Shown piece after piece: positions 8,122 to 16,851 of a stretch of DNA of 38,475 bases; position 1 is the first letter of the stretch, and each line of letters opens with the position of its first letter. The notes beneath the pieces are model-generated. The model made no database searches. It was not told where the DNA came from and saw only the letters and a program-made list of their open reading frames with translations. The translations under genes and the position numbers were made by a program. Origin of the DNA: JAYWIG01 sp043789035 (GTDB taxonomy: Bacteria; Pseudomonadota; Gammaproteobacteria; Burkholderiales; Burkholderiaceae_E); assembly GCA_043789035.1 (NCBI GenBank), contig JAYWIG010000259.1:1-38475 (forward strand), written 5' to 3'.

Positions 8122-9696
8122 ATGCAACTAACCCTCTGGACATACGAAGGCCCACCCCATGTAGGTGCTATGCGCGTAGCCACAGCAATGCGTGATGTGC
8201 ACTACGTGCTGCATGCACCGCAAGGCGATACCTATGCAGACTTGCTCTTTACAATGATAGAGAGAAACAGCAAGCGCCCTCCCGTAACCTATACAACTTT
8301 CCAGGCCCGCGATCTTGGCAAAGACACCGCAGAGCTTTTCAAAACTGCGGCAAAAGACTCATTCGATCGCTTTCAACCGAAAGCCATGATGGTCGGCTCT
8401 TCTTGCACTGCAGAATTGATTCAAGATGATCCCGGCGGTTTAGCCAAAGCGCTAAACCTGCCAATTCCAGTAATCGCGTTAGAGTTGCCTTCTTATCAAA
8501 AGAAAGAAAATTGGGGCGCTGCCGAAACTTTCTACCAACTGGTTAGGCACTTAGCAAAACCTAGAGCAGAAGGTTTCGTAAAAGCGGCCAAACCAAGTTG
8601 CAATATTCTCGGGGCCACAGCTCTTGGCTTTCGTCATAGAGACGATATCAAAGAAATTTCAGAGTTGCTAAATCAAATCGGTATCGACGTAAATGTTGTG
8701 GCACCGCTAGGCGCTAGCCCTGATGATTTGGCTCGTTTAAGTGATGCCGATTTCAACGTTCTGCTCTACCCTGAAACCGGTATGCAAGCGGCGGAATGGC
8801 TAAAGCGCAATTTTAAACAACCTTACTCAAAAGTTATTCCGATCGGTGCACGTGCGACTGAAGAGTTTATAAACGAAGTCGCAACGCTCGCAGGGCTTGA
8901 GCAAGACCTTGCGATGGAGCAAGTCCTTAGTCTTAACCGTGGTCGTTCGACTTGGTATGCAAAGTCGGTCGATTCAACCTATCTAACAGGCAAACGAGTA
9001 TTTATCTTCGGCGATGCAACCCATGTAGTCGCTGCTGCAAGAGTCGCGTCGGATGAGCTCGGTTTCAAAGTTGTTGGTTTGGGCACCTATAGCCGTGAGT
9101 TTGCTCGCGAAGTACGTGAAGCAGCCAAACTCTATGACTGCGAAGCATTGATTTCTGATGATTACTTAGACGTTGAAGCACGCGTAGCTGAACTAGAGCC
9201 TGAGCTTGTATTAGGCACTCAAATGGAGCGCCATATTGCTAAGCGTTTGGGCGTGCCATGCGCAGTAATTTCTGCTCCAGTGCACGTGCAAGATTTCCCA
9301 GCGAGATACTCACCACAAATGGGTTTCGAAGGCGCGAATGTACTCTTCGATACATGGGTACATCCATTAATGATGGGCTTAGAAGAGCACTTGTTAGGCA
9401 TGTTCAGAAATGATTTCGAATTCCATGATGGGGTTGCAGCATCGCACCTTGGCTCATCGAAAAAATCGGAGCCTGTGCCAATACCAGCTGTCGCAGTAAC
9501 CGTAGATCCAACTTTAGAACAAGTGCGTTCGCAGCTAGCCATATGGGGCGCAGACGCGGAAGCAGAGTTAAAGAAGATTCCATTTTTTGTAAGAGGAAAA
9601 GCGCGCCGCAATACGGAAAAATTTGCCTCTGAAAAGGGGTTAAGCACAATCACGATTGAAACACTCTACGACGCAAAAGCGCACTTTAGCCGCTAA
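8122..9696 (+). CDS. bchB: Light-independent protochlorophyllide reductase subunit B
   Basis: This is the second subunit of the DPOR catalytic component. The 524 aa protein has D36 in HAPQGDTYAD, the unusual aspartate ligand of the NB cluster, and SSCTAEL (C95) nearby. A three-domain nitrogenase-like fold is followed by a C-terminal helical domain, with KIPFFVRGKARRNTEKFA near residues 475-493 typical of the family. The start has a strong AAGGAGG site 8-13 bp upstream. The next gene is bchL; the bchH normally found between bchB and bchL in comparable clusters is not present. Confidence 0.96.
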   Translation: MQLTLWTYEGPPHVGAMRVATAMRDVHYVLHAPQGDTYADLLFTMIERNSKRPPVTYTTFQARDLGKDTAELFKTAAKDSFDRFQPKAMMVGSSCTAELIQDDPGGLAKALNLPIPVIALELPSYQKKENWGAAETFYQLVRHLAKPRAEGFVKAAKPSCNILGATALGFRHRDDIKEISELLNQIGIDVNVVAPLGASPDDLARLSDADFNVLLYPETGMQAAEWLKRNFKQPYSKVIPIGARATEEFINEVATLAGLEQDLAMEQVLSLNRGRSTWYAKSVDSTYLTGKRVFIFGDATHVVAAARVASDELGFKVVGLGTYSREFAREVREAAKLYDCEALISDDYLDVEARVAELEPELVLGTQMERHIAKRLGVPCAVISAPVHVQDFPARYSPQMGFEGANVLFDTWVHPLMMGLEEHLLGMFRNDFEFHDGVAASHLGSSKKSEPVPIPAVAVTVDPTLEQVRSQLAIWGADAEAELKKIPFFVRGKARRNTEKFASEKGLSTITIETLYDAKAHFSR

Positions 9697-9772
9697 TGCA
9701 AAAAGTTACAGAGAGTTTGATCGGAACAAAGCGTAAAGGCAATACAGCCAGCGCACATAGGGGAGCACGAGT

Positions 9773-10687
9773 TTGAACACGACAACAGTAGCAGTAAATG
9801 AAATTCGAAGAACGCAAAAGTCAAGGCCTGATGGCGATGGCAGCGTGCAAGTTCAGCTCGATCCAAACCAAAAAATTGGTAACGCGAAAGTTTTTGCGGT
9901 TTATGGCAAAGGTGGAATAGGTAAGAGCACTACGTCTTCGAACCTATCAGTCGCTTTCTCAAAACTGGGAAAACGCGTTTTGCAAATCGGGTGTGACCCA
10001 AAACATGATTCAACCTTTACGCTGACGAAAAAACTCATGCCGACGGTTATCGACGTGCTTGAATCAGTCGACTTTCACTCTGAAGAGCTACGCGTTGAAG
10101 ATTTCGTTTACGAGGGCTATAACGGCGTTATGTGCGTTGAAGCTGGTGGCCCACCTGCAGGTACTGGCTGCGGCGGTTATGTCGTAGGCCAAACCGTTAA
10201 GCTATTAAAAGAGCATCACCTGCTCGAAGATACTGATGTGGTGATTTTCGACGTTCTAGGCGACGTTGTATGCGGCGGTTTTGCTGCACCATTGCAACAT
10301 GCCGACCGTGCGCTGATTGTTACTGCTAATGATTTCGACTCCATTTTCGCCATGAATCGTATTGTTCAAGCAATTGCCGCAAAAGCAAAAAATTACAACG
10401 TCCGTCTGGGTGGTGTGATTGCCAACCGCAGTGCAGGCACAGATCAAATCGATAAGTTCAATGCACAAGTTGGTTTAAAGACCATGGCGCACTTTCCCGA
10501 TCTTGATGTCATTCGCCGGAGTCGTTTGAAGAAATCGACCTTGTTTGAAATGGAATCATCCCCTGAACTTGAAGCGGTAAAAATGGAATATATGCGGTTA
10601 GCTGCGGCTCTTTGGGCAGGTACTGATCCACTAAGCTGCCAACCAATGAAAGATCGCGACATTTTCGATCTTCTAGGATTTGATTGA
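9773..10687 (+). CDS. bchL: DPOR iron protein, ATP-binding subunit L
   Basis: BchL is the homodimeric NifH-like reductase that delivers electrons to BchNB with ATP hydrolysis. The 304 aa protein has a P-loop GKGGIGKS (45-52) and the two cluster cysteines C133 (GTGCGG) and C167 (VVCGGF). The N-terminal segment GSVQVQLDPNQKIGNAKVF is typical of BchL. The start is a TTG supported by GGGGAG about 8 bp upstream; no ATG is available before the conserved region. It begins 76 bp after bchB, a gap that contains no trace of bchH. Confidence 0.96.
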   Translation: MNTTTVAVNEIRRTQKSRPDGDGSVQVQLDPNQKIGNAKVFAVYGKGGIGKSTTSSNLSVAFSKLGKRVLQIGCDPKHDSTFTLTKKLMPTVIDVLESVDFHSEELRVEDFVYEGYNGVMCVEAGGPPAGTGCGGYVVGQTVKLLKEHHLLEDTDVVIFDVLGDVVCGGFAAPLQHADRALIVTANDFDSIFAMNRIVQAIAAKAKNYNVRLGGVIANRSAGTDQIDKFNAQVGLKTMAHFPDLDVIRRSRLKKSTLFEMESSPELEAVKMEYMRLAAALWAGTDPLSCQPMKDRDIFDLLGFD

Positions 10688-10701
10688 ACCCGGATATTTT
10701 G

Positions 10702-11400
10702 ATGAGCACACTTACTTCCACCTATGTTGAAAAGCGCGGTAACGTACAAACGTATTTTGACGTAACAGCGGCCGACACTTGGGCGAAACTTACTTCCGAC
10801 GCCCCCGTAAGCCGAATTCGCGCAACCGTTCGTAAAGGGCGCGACCAAATGCGCGCAACTCTGATGAGCTGGTTACCTGAAGACCTCACTGGCTTGCGCT
10901 TGCTCGACGCGGGTTGCGGCACCGGTGCACTGGCCACCGAAGCGGCTGAGCGTGGCGCAGAAGTTCTGGCCATCGACCTATCGCCTAACTTGGTGAATGT
11001 TGCCAGAGAGCGTACGCCTAAGCACCTAAATATCGATTTCAGAGCGGGTGATTTACTCGATCCATCATTGGGTACCTTCGACTATGTCGTGAGTATGGAC
11101 TGTCTAATTCATTACAGCGCGCAAGATGCTGTCAATGTACTGGAGAACTTAGGCGCAAGAACACGTCGCTCTATGGCGTTCACCTTTGCGCCCGCCAACC
11201 CGCTGTTGATGGCGGCGTGGCAGGTTGGTCAAATGTTTCCTCGTAAAGATCGATCGCCATCTATCGTGCCTGTCGCAGCTTCACACTTGCGACACCTCAT
11301 TATCGCTAGCCCTAAATTGCCGCAATGGCGTTGCAATCGTTCGCTGCGCGTGAAAAGTGGTTTTTATACTTCACAAGCTTTGGAGTTGACTCGCGCATGA
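10702..11400 (+). CDS. bchM: Magnesium-protoporphyrin IX O-methyltransferase BchM
   Basis: BchM transfers a methyl group from SAM to the C13 propionate of Mg-protoporphyrin IX, the step after magnesium chelatase. The protein has 232 aa from the ATG at 10702. Motif I LLDAGCGTGALATE lies at 67-80, and VLAIDLSPNLV follows. Tail-end AFTFAPANPLLM and the length match the family. A TTG at 10684 is also in frame but lies on top of the bchL stop and adds nothing conserved. The stop overlaps the lhaA start (ATGA). Confidence 0.94.
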   Translation: MSTLTSTYVEKRGNVQTYFDVTAADTWAKLTSDAPVSRIRATVRKGRDQMRATLMSWLPEDLTGLRLLDAGCGTGALATEAAERGAEVLAIDLSPNLVNVARERTPKHLNIDFRAGDLLDPSLGTFDYVVSMDCLIHYSAQDAVNVLENLGARTRRSMAFTFAPANPLLMAAWQVGQMFPRKDRSPSIVPVAASHLRHLIIASPKLPQWRCNRSLRVKSGFYTSQALELTRA

Positions 11401-12896
11401 GCATGACTTGGACATTCAACGGTATTAATCGCAAATTAGCAAGCAAATGGCAAAAGCTGAGCCCAGATCTTTTGCCATTTGCCGACGCTGCAAGCACCGA
11501 CTTGCCATTGTCTCGTCTGTTGCGACTCGCCTTGTTTCAAGTATCAGTTGGCATGGCAAGCACGCTACTCATTGGTACGCTGAACCGAGTGATGATTGTC
11601 GAACTTGGGGTTGCGGCTTGGCTAGTGTCTCTTATGGTTGCGCTACCGCTTATGGCAGCGCCATTTCGCGCTTTTATTGGCTACCGCTCCGATACTCATA
11701 AATCAGTACTAGGCTGGCGCAGAGTGCCTTATTTGTGGCTGGGCACCATGTTGCAATTCGGTGGCCTAGCCATCATGCCTTTCGCCCTCATTTTACTTTC
11801 TGGTTTTGGCCAAAGCCCTCTTTGGATAGGTAAAGCCGGTGCTGCTTTGGCCTTCCTTCTGGTCGGTGCTGGTTTGCAAATTACCCAGACTGCCGGCCTC
11901 GCATTAGCGACTGATTTGGCGGACGACAAAACTCGCCCTCGAGTGGTAGCACTCATGTACGTCATGCTTTTAGTGGGTATGGTCGTGAGCGGTCTTTTGT
12001 TCGGTGCACTGCTGTCCGACTTTAGTAACACCCGCTTGGTACAAGTTGTGCAAGGCGCAGCAGTTGTCACCGTGTTCTTGAACCTATACGCCTCCTGGAA
12101 ACAAGAACCCCGCAAGATGGGCGGCACAGGCCCGACGGCTGACACCCCATCTTTTAGAACCTTGTGGCGGATGTTTACTGCCGATCCAAAAGCGAAACGC
12201 TTCTTAGTCGCAGTCGGCTTGGGTAGCGCCGCATTTAGCATGCAAGACATTATTCTCGAACCTTACGGCGGAGAAATTTTAAATCTCAGCGTGGGTGCAA
12301 CAACGCTTCTCACAGCTCTTATGGCCGCAGGTTCCTTGGTGGCTTTCGGAATTGCAGCCAGAGCACTAACCAAAGGTACAAACCCGAATCGACTTGCTGG
12401 CTACGGCGCCTTAATCGGTTTACCTGCGTTTTCCATGGTGATTTTTGCAGAGCCAATTAACTCGCCGTTAATGTTTCGAGTGGGTACGTTTTTAATCGGC
12501 ATGGGTGCGGGCTTGTTTTCGGTTGCAACCCTCACCGCAGCAATGACGATGGACGCCAATTTAAAAATAGGCGACAAAACAAAAAACTTTAACGGTATGG
12601 CACTTGGCGCTTGGGGTGCCGTGCAAGCGAGCTGTGCAGGTATCGCAGTAGCCTTGGGCGGAACCATTCGTGACGTCGTTTCGAGTGTATCGTTAAAAGG
12701 CGGCCTAGGCGAAGTACTTGCAATTCCCGCCACGGGTTACAGCTTTGTGTATCACTTAGAAATCTTGCTCCTAATTGCCACGATTATTGTGATCGGCCCA
12801 TTAGCAAGATTTGATCGAGTATCGAGTTTAGAAGTAGATGTAGCAAAAAGTAGCAGTAATAAGAAGAAGTTTGGTCTGTCGGATCTTCCGACTTAA
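11397..12896 (+). CDS. lhaA: Light-harvesting 1 assembly protein LhaA (PucC family)
   Basis: LhaA is a polytopic membrane protein needed for efficient LH1 assembly. The 499 aa protein has about twelve hydrophobic segments. The family loop FRAFIGYRSDTHKS...RRVPYLWLG is near residue 88, and DIILEPYGGEIL is near residue 285. It begins with ATG overlapping the bchM stop by 4 bp and is followed by puhA, the conserved bchM-lhaA-puhA arrangement. It is a paralogue of the transporter at 1141-2496. A longer frame begins inside bchM but has no ribosome binding site. Confidence 0.93.
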   Translation: MSMTWTFNGINRKLASKWQKLSPDLLPFADAASTDLPLSRLLRLALFQVSVGMASTLLIGTLNRVMIVELGVAAWLVSLMVALPLMAAPFRAFIGYRSDTHKSVLGWRRVPYLWLGTMLQFGGLAIMPFALILLSGFGQSPLWIGKAGAALAFLLVGAGLQITQTAGLALATDLADDKTRPRVVALMYVMLLVGMVVSGLLFGALLSDFSNTRLVQVVQGAAVVTVFLNLYASWKQEPRKMGGTGPTADTPSFRTLWRMFTADPKAKRFLVAVGLGSAAFSMQDIILEPYGGEILNLSVGATTLLTALMAAGSLVAFGIAARALTKGTNPNRLAGYGALIGLPAFSMVIFAEPINSPLMFRVGTFLIGMGAGLFSVATLTAAMTMDANLKIGDKTKNFNGMALGAWGAVQASCAGIAVALGGTIRDVVSSVSLKGGLGEVLAIPATGYSFVYHLEILLLIATIIVIGPLARFDRVSSLEVDVAKSSSNKKKFGLSDLPT

Positions 12897-12918
12897 TTTA
12901 TAAATAAGGAGCCCCGTC

Positions 12919-13695
12919 ATGGGAACTGGAGCAATTACCTCATACGTCGATGTCGCGCAATTAGTACTTTATGCATTTTGGCTATCGTTCGCCGCATTAA
13001 TTTACTACCTTCAGCGTGAAAGTAAACGTGAAGGTTTTCCGTTAGAGTCGCAGCGCCCAAATGGGCAGGTATACACGACTACAGGCTTGGTCAGCATGCC
13101 AAATCCAAAGGTCTACAAAACTGCCGATGGCCACGAATACTTTGCACCTAGCGACAAAAAATCGCCTCAGGTACTTAAGGCTGTGCCGCGTAATCGCTTC
13201 AACGGTGCCCCGCTCGAACCTACGGGCAACCCAATGCTTGACGGTGTTGGCCCAGGTGCCTATGCCGATCGCGCTGATCGTCCTGAGTTGACATTTGAAG
13301 GACACCCTTTGATAGCGCCTTTACGCACCGCTGCCGGTTTTAGTGTTTCGACTAAAGACATTAATCCAATTGGTTTACCAGTCTTGGGCGCAGACGGCCA
13401 AGTTGCAGGGAAAGTCGTAGACATGTGGCTCGATAAAGCAGAAATGATTTTTCGCCATATTGAAGTTGACGTGCCCACAAGCTCTGGCGGCCGAAGAGTG
13501 CTCTTACCTATCAATTTTTCCCGCATCGGCAAATTCAATGTGCAGGTTAAATCGATTTTGAGTACGCAATTTGCGCTAGTTCCGGGCCTGAAGAATCCTG
13601 ACCAAATCACTATGCTTGAAGAAGAAAAGATCATGGCCTATTACGGCGGCGGCACTTTGTATGCAACGCCAGACCGTCAAGAGTGCTTGTTCTAA
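12919..13695 (+). CDS. puhA: Photosynthetic reaction centre H subunit PuhA
   Basis: This subunit caps the cytoplasmic face of the L/M pair and guides proton uptake to QB. The 258 aa protein has one N-terminal transmembrane helix (about 11-31, DVAQLVLYAFWLSFAALIYY). The linker REGFPLES follows, and then a globular beta-rich PRC-barrel domain, with LPVLGADGQVAGKVVDMWLD near residues 153-172. A good AAGGAG ribosome binding site precedes the ATG. It is followed by puhB and puhC. Confidence 0.97.
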   Translation: MGTGAITSYVDVAQLVLYAFWLSFAALIYYLQRESKREGFPLESQRPNGQVYTTTGLVSMPNPKVYKTADGHEYFAPSDKKSPQVLKAVPRNRFNGAPLEPTGNPMLDGVGPGAYADRADRPELTFEGHPLIAPLRTAAGFSVSTKDINPIGLPVLGADGQVAGKVVDMWLDKAEMIFRHIEVDVPTSSGGRRVLLPINFSRIGKFNVQVKSILSTQFALVPGLKNPDQITMLEEEKIMAYYGGGTLYATPDRQECLF

Positions 13696-13705
13696 AGGAA
13701 ATACG

Positions 13706-14398
13706 ATGAGTGACCACCGCCACACCCCGCCTGGGATACACGAATATGACGACGAGCCACAAGTGGGCCTACCAGAGGCCTTGCCAAAAGGTGAGCAACT
13801 AATCTGGCAGGGCTCACCCGATTGGCGCTCGATGGCAATCAACGTATTTCATGTTCGTAAAGTAGCGGCTTACCTCGCAGCAATGATGTTGCTTCGAGGC
13901 ATAGCTGTCGGTAGCGACGGTACAGCGCTGCAAGGGTTAATAGCAGCACTTTGGTGCCTGCCGTTGGTGCTTATCGCCGTGGGCGTAATCACCCTTCTCG
14001 CGTACCTATCAGCCAGAGATACGATGTATAGCATCACCGATAAGCGCGTGATTATGCGCATTGGAATTGCTTTGACATTGAGCTACAACATTCCATTGAA
14101 GCTCGTTCAAGCAGCGGGTATCCGTATAGGTAAAGATGGCACTGGTGACATTCCGTTAACCCTCGCAAAAGGCAACAAGATAGCGTTCCTTTTCTTGTGG
14201 CCCCATGCGAAGCCGTGGAAACTTACGCAACCTGAGCCTATGCTTCGTTGCCTACCGAATGTCACTGAAGTCGCGGCAAAGCTGTCCGCAGCCTGGGCCA
14301 ATGCCAATCAACAAGCAGCCGTGCCAACAGTCGATGCATTTAGTCCAACGCACGTTCCTGTCTTACCCGAACTCAGCACGCAACGATTAGCTATATGA
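13706..14398 (+). CDS. puhB: Reaction-centre assembly protein PuhB
   Basis: PuhB aids reaction-centre assembly in purple bacteria. The protein has 230 aa from the ATG at 13706 (AAAGGAA ribosome binding site); upstream extension overlaps puhA and is rejected. It has a soluble N-terminus with PEALPKGEQLIWQGSPDW (23-40) and two transmembrane segments (about 50-68 and 75-101). A PH-like domain starts at TMYSITDKRVIMRIG (106-120). The stop overlaps puhC by 4 bp. Confidence 0.9.
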   Translation: MSDHRHTPPGIHEYDDEPQVGLPEALPKGEQLIWQGSPDWRSMAINVFHVRKVAAYLAAMMLLRGIAVGSDGTALQGLIAALWCLPLVLIAVGVITLLAYLSARDTMYSITDKRVIMRIGIALTLSYNIPLKLVQAAGIRIGKDGTGDIPLTLAKGNKIAFLFLWPHAKPWKLTQPEPMLRCLPNVTEVAAKLSAAWANANQQAAVPTVDAFSPTHVPVLPELSTQRLAI

Positions 14399-14853
14399 AC
14401 AACAAAATCAGCGCTGAAAGCGCCATGACAGCCGGTTCATTCTCCAAGCAAGCAGGCCTCGCAATCGGTTTTGTGTTGATCGCCCTTGTAGCGAGCATTG
14501 CTTACTTAAAGGCGTCAGGCAGCAGCGCTGAAGTTGTTCCCCTGTCTTCGGTTGTAGAGCAGCGATCACTTCGGTTTCTGGATGCTGATGAAGGCAATGT
14601 CGCAGTGATCGACTATCAATCAGGAAAACAGATTGCAACCATTACCGGACAAGCAGGATTTGTACGCGGTGCATTAAGAGCACTCGTGAGAGAACGTAAG
14701 TTAGCCGGCGAAGGCTCTGATAAACCCTTCAACCTTGTCGCGTACAAAGACGGTCGATTGATATTAGAAGATACAGTGTCACAGCAGCGTATAGATCTCG
14801 GTTCTTTTGGGCCTGAAAACGCAGCTAATTTCGCTGGCTTTTTAAAACTTTAG
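14395..14853 (+). CDS. puhC: Reaction-centre assembly protein PuhC
   Basis: The 152 aa protein has one N-terminal membrane anchor (about 20-38) and a periplasmic domain with RFLDADEGNVAVID and GFVRGALRALVRERK, both recognisable PuhC features. PuhC supports assembly of the RC-LH1 core. It is translationally coupled to puhB and followed 30 bp later by acsF. Confidence 0.88.
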   Translation: MNNKISAESAMTAGSFSKQAGLAIGFVLIALVASIAYLKASGSSAEVVPLSSVVEQRSLRFLDADEGNVAVIDYQSGKQIATITGQAGFVRGALRALVRERKLAGEGSDKPFNLVAYKDGRLILEDTVSQQRIDLGSFGPENAANFAGFLKL

Positions 14854-14883
14854 TTATTCGTTATTTTTTACTCGGCAACCACC

Positions 14884-16008
14884 ATGAATTCAAACTCATT
14901 TTCAGAAGCACAAACAGCACAAGTAAACTCTGTCAGCCCGACGCTTGGTTTACAACCCGATATCGTGAGCGCTGCTGATGCTATCGAAAGAGCGCGCGCA
15001 AGTTCATTGCTTAGCCCACGGTTTTACAGTACCGACTACGCTGCGATGGATAAAATCGATGTCAGCTTAGTGCGTGCAGAGTTTGACCAACTCTTGTCTG
15101 AATATGAAGGTGATAACAATCATGATCATTTTCAGAGAACTGAAGATTTCAAAAGCCAAATTCAAGATCTTCCCCCAGAATTAAGACAAGAGTTTCTTGA
15201 TTTTTTAGTCAGTTCACTCACATCAGAGTTTTCAGGATGTGTGCTTTACAACGAAATTAAAAAACAAGTCACCAACCCAGATATCAAGGCGCTGATGGGG
15301 TATATGGCTCGCGACGAATCGCGCCACGCAAACTTTCTGAATATGTCCTTAAAAGACTACGGGCTTGGCGTTGACCTAGGCGACTTAAAACGTACCAAGG
15401 CTTACAAGTATTTCAAACCTAAGTATATTTTTTATGCCACTTACCTTTCCGAGAAAATTGGTTATGCACGCTACATCTCCATTTTTCGCCAACTCGAAAA
15501 AACCCCAGAAAAGCGCTTTCACCCGATTTTCCGTTGGTTCGAGCGGTGGTGTAACGATGAGTTTCGTCATGGTGAATCATTCGCTCTGATCATGCGAGCG
15601 AACCCAAGCTTGTTAAAAGGTGGAAATGTTTTTCTCATCCGGTTCTTCCTTGTCGCAGTTTATGCAACGATGTTTGTACGCGACCATGCCAGGCCACTGC
15701 TTCATGAAGCGCTTGGATTAAAAACCGCTGACTACGACTATGAAGTTTTTCGCATCACCACAGAGTGCACAAAGCAAGTATTTCCAATTTCCTTAGATAC
15801 CGATAACCCGGCGTTTCGACGCTTGCTTGAGTCGTTGCTAGCCAGCTCGCTCGCCATCGATGCAGCAAAAGCGCAAGGCGGAATAGTCGGCAAATTAAAG
15901 CAAGTTGTGCACGGTACTAAGGCACTAACGACATTTGTTCGTCTTTATTTGATGCCGGTTCATCACCACGCGCTGCCACAACAGATTCGCATGGTTCCGG
16001 CTTGGTAA
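14884..16008 (+). CDS. acsF: Aerobic Mg-protoporphyrin IX monomethyl ester oxidative cyclase AcsF
   Basis: AcsF is a di-iron oxygenase that forms the isocyclic E ring using O2, after BchM. The 374 aa protein carries ligands in two ExnExxH-type pairs: E115/E124 region with DESRH (E145, H148), and NDEFRH (E226, H229). It is the only E-ring cyclase in the window; the oxygen-sensitive BchE is not seen. Position inside the puh operon is known from betaproteobacterial and some gammaproteobacterial clusters. No strong ribosome binding site is visible upstream of the ATG. Confidence 0.95.
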   Translation: MNSNSFSEAQTAQVNSVSPTLGLQPDIVSAADAIERARASSLLSPRFYSTDYAAMDKIDVSLVRAEFDQLLSEYEGDNNHDHFQRTEDFKSQIQDLPPELRQEFLDFLVSSLTSEFSGCVLYNEIKKQVTNPDIKALMGYMARDESRHANFLNMSLKDYGLGVDLGDLKRTKAYKYFKPKYIFYATYLSEKIGYARYISIFRQLEKTPEKRFHPIFRWFERWCNDEFRHGESFALIMRANPSLLKGGNVFLIRFFLVAVYATMFVRDHARPLLHEALGLKTADYDYEVFRITTECTKQVFPISLDTDNPAFRRLLESLLASSLAIDAAKAQGGIVGKLKQVVHGTKALTTFVRLYLMPVHHHALPQQIRMVPAW

Positions 16009-16020
16009 CCTAAATCACCC

Positions 16021-16851
16021 ATGGCCGAGCTTCTTATCGCCGTTAGTTTTGCCATCTTTATTTGGTGGTTTAGTACTGGGGCAATCCTATATCTGGATAA
16101 CTTGGCTAAAGCAACTTTCCGCTGGAGCTTAATTCTATTTGGTGGCATCACTGCAGCGGCATTGATTTGCTTGGCGAAGCTTGGTGATCAACTAACTGTA
16201 TCGGGTGCGTATGCGGGTTTCGTTTGCGCTATTTGCGTTTGGGGTTGGGTGGAGCTAAGCTTTCTAACTGGGGTAATTACTGGGCCGAACAAAACGCCTT
16301 GGCACCCTCCGGTTGGGGGGCAATCAGAGCTAAAGTTTCAGCGCTTAAAAATGGCTTTGAACGCACTTCTCTATCATGAACTACTCATCGCTTTTTTTGG
16401 TTTGCTGATCTTTTTTCTAACCTATGGCAAACAGAACCAAGTGGCAATGGCGACCTATCTGGTTTTATGGATAATGCGCTCAAGCTCGAAAATTAATCTC
16501 TTTCTTGGAGTACGTAATTGGAGTGCAGAGTTTCTTCCCGATCACCTGCTCTACATGAAAAGCTTTTTCAAGCGCCGCGCGATGAATTGGCTGTTTCCCA
16601 TTTCTGTCGCGATAAGTCTCATTTGTCTCTATCAGCTATCGCTAGAAGCATTTGCGCCACAAACGACGTTGGAACAAAAAACCGGCCTCATTTTAGTGGG
16701 TGCGCTGCTCGCACTGGGCCTAGTTGAACATCTTTTAATGGTGGTTCCATTCACTGCCAATGCAATTTGGAAATGGGCTTTACCGCAAAACGCCATGCCG
16801 CCTTCCAAAAACATTTCATCCATTACCAAAATTACCAAGGAAGTTCGATGA
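16021..16851 (+). CDS. puhE: PuhE membrane protein (photosynthetic complex assembly protein 2)
   Basis: This 276 aa integral membrane protein has seven or eight hydrophobic segments. The conserved NKTPWHPP motif lies near residue 93 and INLFLGVRNWSAEFLPDHLLY near residue 158, both hallmarks of PuhE. Its role is in bacteriochlorophyll supply or reaction-centre assembly and is only partly defined. It starts 12 bp after acsF and overlaps crtI by 4 bp. Confidence 0.9.
   Translation: MAELLIAVSFAIFIWWFSTGAILYLDNLAKATFRWSLILFGGITAAALICLAKLGDQLTVSGAYAGFVCAICVWGWVELSFLTGVITGPNKTPWHPPVGGQSELKFQRLKMALNALLYHELLIAFFGLLIFFLTYGKQNQVAMATYLVLWIMRSSSKINLFLGVRNWSAEFLPDHLLYMKSFFKRRAMNWLFPISVAISLICLYQLSLEAFAPQTTLEQKTGLILVGALLALGLVEHLLMVVPFTANAIWKWALPQNAMPPSKNISSITKITKEVR

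Noticed and set aside
9219..9653. 144-codon minus-strand open frame
   Set aside because: Antisense to the conserved 3' part of bchB; no family resemblance.
9697..9772. Remnant of bchH or a separate bchL promoter
   Set aside because: No BchH-like peptide in any frame; TTGATC with CAATAC at 17 bp is too weak to call a promoter.
11729..12250. 173-codon minus-strand open frame
   Set aside because: Antisense to lhaA in the middle of a tightly packed plus-strand operon.
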